Origin: Arthonia radiata
Lineage: Eukaryota > Ascomycota > Arthoniomycetes > Arthoniales > Arthoniaceae
Reading direction: 5' to 3'
Assembly (NCBI GenBank): GCA_002989075.1
Contig: PSQN01000006.1
Coordinates: forward strand, 1,873,018-1,937,017
DNA length: 64,000 nucleotides
Both the position numbers and the translations under genes were made by a program. The notes below the pieces were generated by a model that was not told the DNA's origin, did no database searches, and saw only the letters and a list, made by a program, of their open reading frames with translations. The number at the start of each line of letters is the position of its first letter. Position 1 is the stretch's first letter. Of this stretch, positions 10,553-21,820 are shown piece by piece.

Positions 10553-11970
10553 ATGAAACTTATAGACTTGGCGGTGCCCTTTTCGTTCATTCTCGTCTCC
10601 TTTATTGCGTACGCGTCCCAGTACCTGTTTACCAAAATCGAGCCTGGGCCTCTGAGCAGGAAACAGAGCATCTTCTTCAATCTCGGCACACTAGCAGTGT
10701 TCATTTCGTACACGCGATGCGTGATCACAGATGCAGGAAAGGCGGTGTCCCAAAACAACGACGCGACAGGAATGGGCAAAGACTACGATGACTCTAGTAA
10801 CGCTGGAAGGCAGCGGTGGTGTAAGAAATGCGACGCGCCCAAGCCACCTCGGTCCCATCACTGTAAGATATGCAGAAGGTTAGCTCAAGTATTGATGCCT
10901 CATCGCGATTTGGGCTGATGTCTAATCAAGTGAAGGTGCGTCTTGAAGATGGACCACCATTGTCCGTGGACGATCAATTGTGTTGGCCACCGCACCATCC
11001 CGCATTTCGTCCGCTTTCTCGCTTGGGGCGTGACCACCATGGTCTATCTACAGAAGCTTTTTTTCGAGCGGGGAGCGATTATCTGGGAGAATCATAATCG
11101 TGCATACGTGGGTCTTTCAACATACCTTTAGAAGAATGCTGTCACGACCGTGCTCATAACGTTGAACTAGTACATGGGACCGACACAGAGTCAATTCGCT
11201 CTTCTGATCATGGTAGTCCTCGCCAACTCCGTTACGCTGTTTGCAATCGGCGTCTTGTTACTACGCACGATCTACTGTTTAGGATGCAACACGACCTCGG
11301 TTGAGAGCTGGGAGATTGAGAGACACGAGACGCTCCTTAAAAGAGCACACAAACGCGGCGGCTATCTTAACGGTCCAGGTGGCACGCAGCTGCTGTTAAA
11401 GCCACATGAATATCCTTATGACATTGGCATCTTCAGCAATATTGCGCAGAACATGGGCACGAGCAATGTAAGCATGGTTAAGTTGACTCCTAGCGAGCTG
11501 CTGCTGATTTGTATTCGAAGCCCCTGATGTGGCTGTGGCCGTTTGCTCCATCACCGTCGCACGAGAGTGGCATGAGCTTTGAGGAAAACGGCTTCCTTGA
11601 CCAGGGACTTTCGTGGCCACCACCAGATCCCGACAAAATGCCTGCTCAGCGGCAATCGGACGATGCTGCCACAGAGCTTCCATACAGCGATGAAGCAACA
11701 AACGATGATGACTATGTCGAGTCTTTTAAACGGAGACAACAAGACGATATACGACGGAGGCGTAGCTTCAAGCCCGCGTTGAAGGGCCCGGCCGCAAATT
11801 GTGGCGGATTACCAGGTGACGAGGATGAAGAGGAAGAGACCGAGCCGCCGCATACTCTGAGCAGCAGCGAGGATTGGAGGAACGCCGAGGGGGAGTCACT
11901 TGGTGACTATGGCGTCGATGATGAAGATGTGCCGTTGTCAGAGCTGATGTCGAGGCGCAAAGCACGTTGA
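10553..11970 (+). CDS. PFA4: PFA4-type DHHC palmitoyltransferase
   Basis: Protein S-acyltransferase of the ER membrane; in yeast Pfa4 palmitoylates chitin synthase Chs3 so that it can leave the ER. Four exons (10553-10878, 10936-11107, 11171-11467, 11521-11970) give 414 residues. Two N-terminal membrane spans (about 5-25 and 42-60) precede the Cys-rich domain with [17 protein letters not shown] and the catalytic MDHHCPW (Cys118), which is read across the first intron. Two more spans follow, then [10 protein letters not shown] and the PYDIG and WLWPF blocks that mark Pfa4 rather than other DHHC enzymes, and a [14 protein letters not shown] block. The acidic tail is variable. The start is the first ATG in frame, after no other usable one. 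Confidence 0.93.
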
Positions 11971-12794
11971 GCGGTATGGAACACTCCAGTCTCGACGCTT
12001 GTAGCCTTCGCGGAATACGCAAACGCCTAAGCTGCCTAGGAGCACTCTTGCAATACTTCAATCGACCGTGCTATCGCCACATGGAGCTTGTGAATTGAAG
12101 AGCGCACGTGTCACGAGCACATTGCTAACTAATTTTCCGACTCTGAAGGGTTCATACCGGCACGATCATCAGGTTGGAAAGGCTGCTCGACGAATATCCT
12201 GCGTGATGGAACGTTGCATCTACAGCGTTCATCGTTTTGCCCTTTGCCGTCGGTTTGGTGGTGGGTGTGCATACATTGTACAATTGTTATTTTGAAGACG
12301 CGTCGCTCTCGGAGGAGTGCCGGCGATCAGGTAGCGCTATCCTCACTGGAGCATAGTATGCTTGATTAGCGCCTGGATGATCTGAGGCTTGGCGCCTTTC
12401 TGCGCCTGCTGATTTGCCGGCGTTCCAGACGTTGCCTGAAATGTGCGGCAGGAATAATCAAGCTTGTTCTAGAGCGTGGGAGAGCAGGAGAGCACGAGAG
12501 GTACCCGCAAAGAACCGTCCTTTAGCCGTAACTTACAGATGCAAGCAATCTTGACACCCAAGACGGACTCCAAGAGGAGCAACACTTTAGTAGTACCAGC
12601 CCATCGTGCCGGGCACTGTCAGAATTGATCCCAACAACAACCAATCAACATACCCACCAGACAAAGCCATGGCTCTCCAATAGACTTGCATTACTTGTCG
12701 CTGCAACGAACTCAGTACTTTCTACTATTCGCCCGACAACTTTCTCACGCCTGAGGAGTGGACACGAGTTGCTGATATCCCATGCGGTGACCAC
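11971..12794. other. intergenic, presumed histidine-kinase promoter and leader
   Basis: About 820 bases between PFA4 and the hybrid histidine kinase. Only short frames without family resemblance are present. It presumably holds the PFA4 polyadenylation region and a long kinase leader. Confidence 0.4.
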
Positions 12795-12810
12795 TCCGCA
12801 TTAATGCGGA
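12795..12810. promoter_or_regulatory. perfect 16-base palindrome directly before the kinase start codon
   Basis: TCCGCATTAATGCGGA is its own reverse complement and ends on the base before the ATG at 12811. It contains CCG and CGG half-sites eight bases apart, the kind of geometry bound by Zn2Cys6 factors, and as RNA could form a hairpin at the start codon. Function is inference; the palindrome is seen directly. Confidence 0.55.
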
Positions 12811-15800
12811 ATGACCCAAGAAGACGGCGATGGCAGTCCAACGACTCCCTCGAAGCCACCGCCACTCGACCTCGCCGACGCGACTACACTTCAGAAGGCC
12901 CATGAACAGGGAAGCTCCGACAGCGTTCCCACCATTCGAAATGGCTCCAGGTCACCACGCTCCAACCGGAGCTCTCTTATGCTCGACCTGCCCAGAAGCT
13001 CGGTGGTGCAGACAGCCTTCACGGCTCTGCAGTACATGCCCGTGCCTGTTGTCGTCCTTGGACCCTTCAAGACAGTCATGCTAGCAAACGAAGCCATGGC
13101 CAGACTTCTCTGCATATCGCACGGGCACGGCCATGACGACGAAACCTGCCCATGCAGCGCCAACATACAAGAGCTTCGCGGCCAGACTTTGTCACAGATT
13201 GGGGTGGACCTATTGCAAAACGAGGTGCCGGTATGGGTAGATTGGGAGAAGTACGTGGACACTATCGGGGAAGAGACACCTCGGAAGCCGCAAGATTCGG
13301 GAGAGACCACACCCACGTTGAAATCGGAAATTGAGGAGAATCCGTTCGACAGCTCGAAGCTTGACAAGACGACTGTGCATGATGTGGCTGTTGATGTCGT
13401 CGTGTCAGCGGAACGTTGCGCATATCCAACCAAAAAGCAAAGCCGCGAGCATGCGGAGACGTCATCAACCCCACCCGGCGTAACATGCAGCATGATCATT
13501 TCTACGTGGTGGGCCGACGGTGCGAAGCACTATACGTTGACCTTCTTTAGTCCTGCGGCGTCTCAACCCACCAAAACCGCCAAGCCTGTTACTCGTACCA
13601 TCCCGCATGCCAACAAAGGCAGAGACTCGCCGGGAGGATCCGTGTCTAGTTCATCGTCCAGCTCCAGCATGCGGCATTCATCGAGATCTGGCAGTTCGTC
13701 CACGGTATCTTCTCCATCAGGTTACATACCAAGTTTCCCGCCTTCGGCGCCCCTTTCGCACACTGTTCGATCCTCATCTGCGTCGGTGCTGCAGAAAGCT
13801 ACACGATTGCGCGGTGCTCTACTCAATGCAATGACATTACCATGCTATGCGCTGTGGAAGGATCATTCTGTGGGGATACCCAATAAAGCTCTAATGGATC
13901 TATGCGTCCATGATACCGGAGCTCATGCTGGAGGCGACTTCCTCGCGGGGTTCATAGTATGGGATGAGCAGTTCACGCGGAAGCTGGAGTATGAGGAATT
14001 CCCGATCGTCGAGCTGATTCGCACTGAGAAGTCTTCCATTGGTAGACGCATTGGCTTGAAAGATCCATCTACCGGTGCACCGAGGATCTACGATTGCAAT
14101 TGCGAGACAGTGAACGATGAGGAGAGTGGGGAGTTTCTCGGAGGAGTTGTGGTCTTGAAAGATGTCACCGACTATGTGGACAAAATTGCCGCTCAAAAGA
14201 ACATGAACCAAACGCAATTCGAATACATATGCAATCACATACCTCCAATGGTTTGGACAACGAAACCTGATGGAATGCTCGATTGGTTTTCGGATCGATG
14301 GTATCAGTACACAGGCTTCACGCCTGAGCAGTCCATGGGCTTTGGCTGGACACAACCTTTCCACCCAGACGACATGATAGCGACCGCTGAACGATGGAAA
14401 CATTCACTGGCCACTGGGGAGGAATACCTAACCGAGTACAGATGCAAGAGACGGGATGGTGAGTGGCGGTGGTTTCTCGGTAACGCAAAGCCCATGAAGG
14501 ACGAACGCGGCAAAATCGTCCGCTGGTTTGGCACATGCACCGACATTCATGATGCCATAGAGATGCGGGAGACAACCAGACGCATGCGCGAACAGCTATC
14601 GCGCGTTATGGAGACGGCCGATCTGACCCTCTGTTCCGTGGACCTGGATGGCATCATTACAATGATTGAGGGCTCAAATGCTTGGCGCAGCAAGGACGAC
14701 CCTCAGGATTTTCGCGACATACTAGGAACGAGCATCTTCTCAAGCGAGGACTCAGATATGAGCGAGGATCAACTCGAGAGCTACGCGCGGCCTCTACGTA
14801 AGATATTGACGGGGCTTTCCGACGACGAGACATGCGAGTACACCGCCCCCAACGGTCGACATTTCAAGCATAGATACAAGCCGCTGGTCCGGAGAACACG
14901 CATTGGTGGCGTCGAAGGCGATACTCTCCTCGACGGTGCGATCGTTGTCAGCAGTGATGTGACAACCATGCATAAAAGCGAGATGGAGCTCAAAGCCCAA
15001 GAAAAGGAAAACGCAAAGCTTACAGCCAACGCTCTTGCAGCTAAAGAGGCCAGCCGCCTAAAGAGCAGCTTTCTTGCAAATATGTCTCATGAGATCAGAA
15101 CCCCGATCGCAGGCGTCATTGGCATGGCAGAGTTGTTGTCCGACATGCGCTTGAATCAGGAACAAGAGGAATGCGCAGAGAACATCCTCAGATCTGCTAA
15201 TGGCTTACTGACCGTCATCAATGACATCTTGGATTTCTCAAAAGTCGAGAGCGGCCACTTGGACATTGAAGAAGTGCAATTTAGCTTGGCGGTTGTCATC
15301 CAGGACGTGAACAAGATGCTCTCCTTCGCTGCGCTCAGGAAGAACCTCGCATACAAAACGGGCATTGAGCCACGTATTGCTGACGATCTTCGTGTCATGG
15401 GTGATCCGGGTAGACTGCGCCAGATCATGACCAATATCCTCACCAACTCTATCAAGTTCACGAGTGAGGGGCACGTCTCTTTGTCGGCGAAAGTGCGCAA
15501 AGAAGAGGAAGAGATGGTTGAGATTGAATTCACCGTGGAGGACACTGGCATTGGCATTGAGGAAGAGATCCGAAAGAAGCTTTTCACACCCTTTTCACAA
15601 GCAGACACGTCCACGGCCCGCCGGTTTGGTGGGACTGGTCTTGGCTTGACTATTAGCAAGAATTTGGTGGAGCTCATGCACGGCTCGATTGTGCTGGACT
15701 CAAAGCTTGGTGTCGGCACAAAGTGTGTCTTCATGATCCCGTTCAAGAAAACCGAGTACATGGGCAACGGGTCGCCCCTCGTCTCTCTTGGGGCTATCCC

Positions 15801-17092
15801 AGACAGATTACAGTCTGATTTGAGTGTTTCCCTCAGCTCTGAGGACCGTACCGGCAGTGCCCACTCACCCGTGCTATCATACCCGCGAAAGCAGTCCAGC
15901 TTCCCCGGCTTGGGCCCACCCAATCTCAAGCAGCTTCCCAGCGTTCAAAGCCATGGCGGCATGAATGACGGTGAAACATTGACAGATTCCGACAGGGCAG
16001 CGGTACACGTTCTCGTCGTCGAAGACAATCCCGTGAATCAGCAGATCGCACTGAAGACGATCCGTAAACTAAATTTCTCCGTCAATGCCGTTTGGAACGG
16101 ACAAGAAGCGGTGGACTATGTTTCCACTGAGAACAGTGAATCGAGGCCGAAACCCGACATCATTCTCATGGACGTGCAGATGCCCATTTTGGACGGTTAC
16201 AAAGCGACACAAAAGATCCGCCGGCAAAAAGAGGCCCCTGGCCTGACGAGCGTGCCAATCGTCGCCATGACTGCCAGCGCGATCCAAGGCGACAAGGAGA
16301 AATGCATGAAAGCCGGGATGGACGACTATCTCGCCAAGGTAAGCTCACGTGTCCCCAGCCTAATCTGGACGTCCTCGCTAACGTAGTATCCCTCAGCCTG
16401 TCAAAGGCAAGATTCTCGAAAAGATGCTCGTCAAATGGGCGCTCGAGTCGCGCAAACGCCGCTCCTCCGTCTCCGTCTCCGACGTCCAAGTGGCATCGCC
16501 CATCTCGGTCGTCGAGGCTCAACCCGATTTTCGAGCCGACGTCCACTCCACACAACCTCCCGCCAGCAAAAACGCACCGGGCCGCCCGCCGCTGCCCCAC
16601 CATGGCGCCAGCAGCGGCGAGCTCTCCTCTTCGCTCTCCTCCGAGCAGGCGCACGACGACACCACCACCCTCCTCAAACAGGTCGCCTTCAATCGCGGCA
16701 CCGAGACCGAAGACGCCTCACGCCAGCGTCGCGCCCTCCTCGAAGAGCGCGCCATGTATCTGCGCAACGACAAGCTACTGTCCGCGGCGCAGGACCCCCG
16801 GATCACCCGGCACCAGAGTACCGATGGGGAGCAGCACGCGGCGGCGATGCGGCCGAGCCATGCGCTCACGATGGCGAACATGGAGAATCACAATGAGAGC
16901 ATTGGGACGCATGGAGCGGAGGATGACAGTGGGGACAGTGGGAACGATCCGATGCGGGAGATGCTGGAGGAGAAGCTGAAGCAGGCGAGTTTGAGCGGGA
17001 GTATGGGGGGCGAGGACGAGACGAAGACGCAGCGGCCGTTGTTGAGGGAGAAGAAGAGGTGGGAGAGTGAGAGGACGGTTACGAAGCAATGA
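12811..17092 (+). CDS. PAS-containing hybrid sensor histidine kinase
   Basis: Cytosolic two-component sensor feeding a phosphorelay (via an Ypd1-type protein to Ssk1/Skn7 in fungi). Two exons (12811-16338, 16397-17092), 1407 residues. There are no membrane spans. Order: an N-terminal PAS-like stretch (about 65-130), a Ser-rich linker (about 275-310), a PAS/PAC unit (about 475-595; VWTTKPDGMLDWFSDRWYQY, then GEWRWFLGNAKPM), HisKA with phospho-accepting His760 in NMSHEIRTP, HATPase with the N box around 864-882, DTGIGI at about 911 and GGTGLGL at about 940, and a receiver domain (about 1065-1190) with phospho-acceptor Asp1121 in ILMDVQMP. The conserved receiver Lys-Pro pair is split exactly by the intron. 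A polar tail of about 215 residues follows. I do not assign a fungal kinase group. Ligand unknown. Confidence 0.92.
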
Positions 17093-17497
17093 TTTGATGC
17101 ATTTTTGGTGGGATAGCGTTGATGGGCTTCGGTGGGAAACTGAGCCGTATGGATTAAGAGCGGCTATGAGCATGGCGATGGATTTGTATGCATGGGTCTG
17201 CCGGGGTGCGAGCTGTAACTCGTGAGTGTACAGCATAGAGGCCTGCGGGCAGGATTGGATAGCGATCATCGTATTGACTATTGCCGCCTGCGCTGCCTTT
17301 ATTCATTCGCTGGCTATCTTCATGCTACTTTATCTGTTTGACACCTATAATGCAACCATTCACCGGCACCGATGGTCACACGCTAGTGTACGTGTGAATC
17401 ATGGCCTGCTTGCCGCCACATCCATCACACTCGCGGCTTCGCAAGCAACATTAACGGCTTGCGCTCGAACACAAAATACTGCGCCACGTTTCAGCAT
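17093..17497. other. 405-base convergent intergenic region
   Basis: Lies between the stop of the histidine kinase (+) and the stop of the P450 gene (-). It should hold both polyadenylation regions. I see no gene, repeat or structured RNA here. Confidence 0.4.
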
Positions 17498-19629
17498 TTA
17501 TCGTCTGCTCTTCACGCTTTCGCCGCCGTTCACGGGATAGTGTGCGCGCAAAATGGTCTGCAACGAAAGGGGGTGCAGACGTGGACAGCAAGGAAGACTT
17601 ACCTCATTCTGCTTCAGCCACTCCGGATCCGTCTGCGCGCTCGTCGCAAAGTCGAATTCGACAATCAGGCGCCCGAGGAGGTAGCGATTCTCTGCGTACG
17701 CGAGACTGTGGTAGTGGGTTTTTAGCATTGCGTGCGCGTATGGTGCGGGGCCCAAGGCTAGCATGCGTGGAGTATAAGGATCATCTGGACGACCGAGCTC
17801 GGGGTGAGACGAAGGATCACATACTTCTTGCCTATGCAGTTGCGGTTGCCGAACGAGAACGACTGCATCGTCTGTAGCTTGTCGGCGCGGTAGCGCTGGG
17901 GGCGCTTGTCGAGGGGTAGCCAGCGCTCGGGGACCCAGTCGTCGGGGTCTGTGAAGTTGAGGGGAGAGCGGAAGGTGGAGTAGAGGTGGATGCCGACGAC
18001 GGTCTATGAGGGGTTTCATCAGTGGTGGAAGAAGAAGGGGTAGAGGGGAGGGCTCACGTTGCCGGGGACGAAGTGTCCGTCGATCCTTCAAACGACGTCA
18101 GCATACTTAGCTAGTAGGACATCTCATACCGGTAATGTGTCTACCATGCGCCTCCCTTTGGCACAATCCTGGGCATGCCGATGATCGCGGGTGGGTACAG
18201 CCGCCAGCTCTCGTGGATTACGGCATCGAGATACTCTAGGCCTCCTACGCTTCCGAAGCTGAGGCCTTCGGTGGTTGGGAAGCGGGTTCTGACCTCTGCG
18301 CACAGCTTCGCGTATGGGCCTGGATTCGTCACGAGGAAGTACAGTGCTCCGCACTGCGTCGATACGCCTGAGTCAGACCCAGCCACTGTTGGTTTTTAAA
18401 GTCAGTGTAGGAGCATTACAACAGAGGACCGTCTAGAGCAGAATCTTACTCATGATGGTGCACATAGTCGCCTTCATATCGTCCCGAGAGAGCGGCGGCA
18501 AACCGTCTTTGGGCTCCTTCTCCACATAATGAATGAAGTCCTTCCGCTGGGTTGTAGTGTTGTTGAGGCGAGTGTCAACCTTTTCGAACGCGTGCGTGAA
18601 GAACGACTCGCGCTGCTTGCGGATGTGGGTGGGAGTTAGGAAATTAACGAAGCGGAGGAGGTGATAGTAGAGTGCGACGTTGATGAAGTTGAAGGCTTTG
18701 ACAGCGTTGATGGCGGTGCTGACCTGCGTCATGTTCAGCATTAGTCCAGAAGTATACGTAAGGCTTGTGTCGAGATCAATATATCAAGCTCTGAAGGAGC
18801 GTATGGCACTTACCCATGGGTGATCATGTCGCTCGTCCAGTCCGCCAAAGGATACGCCCAGAGCTAAGTCACCGACGATATCGAAGAAGGCCCAAGTGAA
18901 TAACCTTGATACGTCGATAGGCTTTTCTGGCCCGTTTTCATGCAAGATGTTCACGAGCTTATCGAAATAGCCGCGAATCATGGGTTCTTGCTCGCGAAGG
19001 GCGATGGCGCTGAAACCTGGGAGCAGCGCCTTACGTTGGCGCAAGTGTTCATGGCTAAGGGATCGAGTCAGTCCTATGTTCCGGTAAGCGTAAACAGCGG
19101 GGAGGGACCTACTAGTCGGCTGTGGCAAGCTCATTCGCACCGTTGTACGGGGGTATAAAGCCCGTCCCCCTGATCGCCCTGGACATCTCCACTGGCTTGG
19201 CACTGTAGATTGCTCGCCAGGTGTCAAGACTGGTGCCGATGAAGGAGAGCTCGTTTGGTCCGATGCGCATGAGAGAACCGTACTCTCGATGAAGACGGTG
19301 GAGCGTGGTAGCGAGTTCGGTGCGGGTGTTGTGATAGTGCCATGGTAGGGCCTATATTGGTGGTGAGACGCAAATTCTCTGGGAATGATTGTTGGCAAAA
19401 CGCACTGTCATGCCCCAGAGCTTCGGTCCAGGGAAGGCACGCAGCGGATCGAGGAAGAAATGATAGATGAGATAGGCAAAAACGCTGCCCACGATACCGA
19501 CAACCTTACTTATTTAGCCCTTTCAGGAAAACCTCAGGCTTAGCCTGTACTCACCACTCCTGATAAAGCCTTGTATATATCAAGATCCATCATAAAATGC
19601 TCAACAGTTGTGTAGGTGGTTCTAGACAT
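17498..19629 (-). CDS. cytochrome P450 monooxygenase, ten exons
   Basis: Exons 19629-19555, 19504-19406, 19351-19113, 19054-18814, 18723-18450, 18385-18145, 18085-18058, 18003-17825, 17705-17603 and 17557-17498 close in phase and give 512 residues, the normal length. An N-terminal anchor (about 22-42, GIVGSVFAYLIYHFF) precedes the proline hinge AFPGPKLW. The I-helix reads AGSDSGVST, with Ser-Gly replacing the usual Thr-Thr. Then come ESWR (K helix, ExxR), PERW, and the heme loop FSFGNRNCIGKN with ligand Cys455. ER-bound, needs cytochrome P450 reductase. It resembles the benzoate-hydroxylase-like/secondary-metabolism P450s of ascomycetes; the substrate cannot be predicted. No key residue is lost. 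The last intron is 45 bases and in frame, so the C-terminal end (TILRAHYPV...) is the least certain part. Confidence 0.88.
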
Positions 19630-21820
19630 GATGAGATTGACAAGTGGCCGGTACGCGTCGTTCTGAAACACAGAGAACCAGCTGTTGAGATATGAGCAGG
19701 AGCTGATTGTAGTGCCCCCATTTCTTTTTAGTACTGTCTTGCTTTCGCCATACTTTCACCATACCCATGTCCATGGACTCTGCACGTAGAAGCGAGCTCC
19801 GAGCTCACCCTTGCACCTGCATTACAAAAAGCTCCGTCGTGCAGAAGGAGGCGGGGTTATCTGCAGGCTGACCGCAGAGTACAAAGAGGATCAACGCTAA
19901 AGTATAGGCGGATGGTCATGCATAGTATCTGGGCGGCGGTGAGGACAACTGCATGGCATCCTATGGTATGCCTGAGTGAGGACTTCCCAGAATCAGCGCC
20001 AAGAGTCTAGACGGTGTCGAATCGAGTACGAGGATACACATTGTAGTTCTCGAGTGCAACGTCCTATAGCTCCCTGATGCGGAAGATGAGGCTCAACTGA
20101 GACAGGTGTGGGATAGCGACGCGAGGCTCAACGCAGGCTGAGTGGCTTTTTGCGGAGTTTTCGTGGTACAAAGCACCACCCAGCATCGTGGATCAGAGTC
20201 TGCGCTGATACCCTCTTTGCAGGGGCTCTATGATGCGAAAGTGATGGAGCAGGCACAGCTTTAGAAGGTAAGATTACCGGAGCGCTACTAACAACGAACA
20301 CGCCAAGCCTGCTTATGTAAGCAGGTGGCAGGATAGGGCAGACCGAGGACTCGTCTCCAAGGAGTGAAGAATCTTCCATTATCTCACTTGTTTGCTGGGG
20401 CTCAACGTCTCTCACATCTGTGAAACCTTCAGGATCAAGATGAGTATAAGCATACGATTGTCTGCAGTCACGCGTAACCAAACATTGGCATACAGAGCGA
20501 TGAAACGATGGTCTTCCGTGTACTCATCCCAAGTCTCTCCATTTCACCCGAAGAGCCAGGAAAGATTCTCATTCTTCGATTGTGAATACATGCACCACAC
20601 ACGGTTGTCAGCCTCGCATGGCCTAATATCTTGCCAGCCAGCAGCCATCGTGCCTGATAGAGTTTGCAGCGTCGATTCTATAACGTGGCAACACCGCAAG
20701 ATCTCTTGAGGATCCGTCCCTTTGCCAGGGGAGTGTATACCATGGGCCATGCTCCTATCCGCCGTGTCGTTTGAGTGGATGACTATGTGGATTGCGACTT
20801 GTAAATTCATGTGGCGGAGATGCCCACGATCATTTCCATCTTGGTGTCCAAGCATGCTTCAGTCTACAGCTCTAGGGCCATGTCGAAGAGATGCAGCGAC
20901 GACGCGCAATTTACAGAAGCGATCTGTTGTAGAAAGGATTAGGCGAAAATCAGAGTCGCGGCGATGCTGCCATAGCTTGGTCTCGTCGAACTGGTTGAAA
21001 CGTGGAAGCCTAAGGTCGCGTGGGGGCGTGTGGGTATGCCGCGTGGCTGCTGCACTTGGACTCGAGTAAGCAATGGTTGAAGCAAGCAACGTCTAGGCTG
21101 ATTTGCATGTATGCCGTACCCAAATTAAAGATCATACGCACGGTAACGTGACAAGCGGTGGTGGCCTACCAAAATGCAGAGCCGAACACATGGCTAGCCT
21201 GGGAAAGTTTGATGCTCTTGCACGAGGAAGAATCACACCTGCTATTCGGGTCCTACAGCGTGGAAGACTGTACAGGTCGGTCCTCGACGCTGCAAAATGT
21301 TAAGAGCAAACCCAGTGAACGTGGCTTGCATCAAGTCGCGATGTCATCTCGCGCCTTCCTCAAGTTCCACTCACTAACTCCTTCCCTTTCAGAAAAGACG
21401 TGCAATTGGTGCGCGCCTTACGAATATGTTTCCTAGCAATGCATCCGACATGCCTCCTTCCTAAGCGTCTTTCGTGTTGAGCTGATCTCTGTTTTGACTT
21501 CCTCTCTGACTTGCAACCCTTCCTTTCTTTCATCTCTGCAAGCATCTGTTCAGCGTTCATTTTTACGTCCTCTCTCTCACCTCCAATCCTATTTCGACAC
21601 TTCTGCTTCAGCTGCTCCATCCACACATCGGCTGCAAGCTTCCAGACGTTCCATATCCTTCTAATCCGTCCATTCTCCGGTGCTGATCTCCAAGGTACGT
21701 CTTGACGGTTCTTCAAGCAGCGTGACTCTTTCCTATGGACACACACTTCCCTCCGTTGCAGCCGATGACCTCAACGTCATTGGTATCAGCCTACCTGCTC
21801 ATCACTGACTCATTGTTCAG
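19630..21820. other. 2.2-kb gene-poor interval
   Basis: Between the P450 start and the repeat-protein start. The longest frames (about 60-128 codons, both strands) overlap one another, mostly lack an ATG, and match no family I know. The last 350 bases (21470-21820) are C/T-rich, consistent with a promoter and leader. A TTGTTCAG directly before the ATG at 21821 suggests that a leader intron ends there. Minus-strand frames near 20400-20855 look slightly protein-like but need several unsupported joins, so I do not call a gene. Confidence 0.45.

Noticed and set aside
6523-19629. Possible secondary-metabolite cluster (racemase, methyltransferase, histidine kinase, P450)
   Set aside because: No polyketide synthase, peptide synthetase, terpene synthase, transporter or pathway regulator lies nearby, and housekeeping PFA4 is in between.
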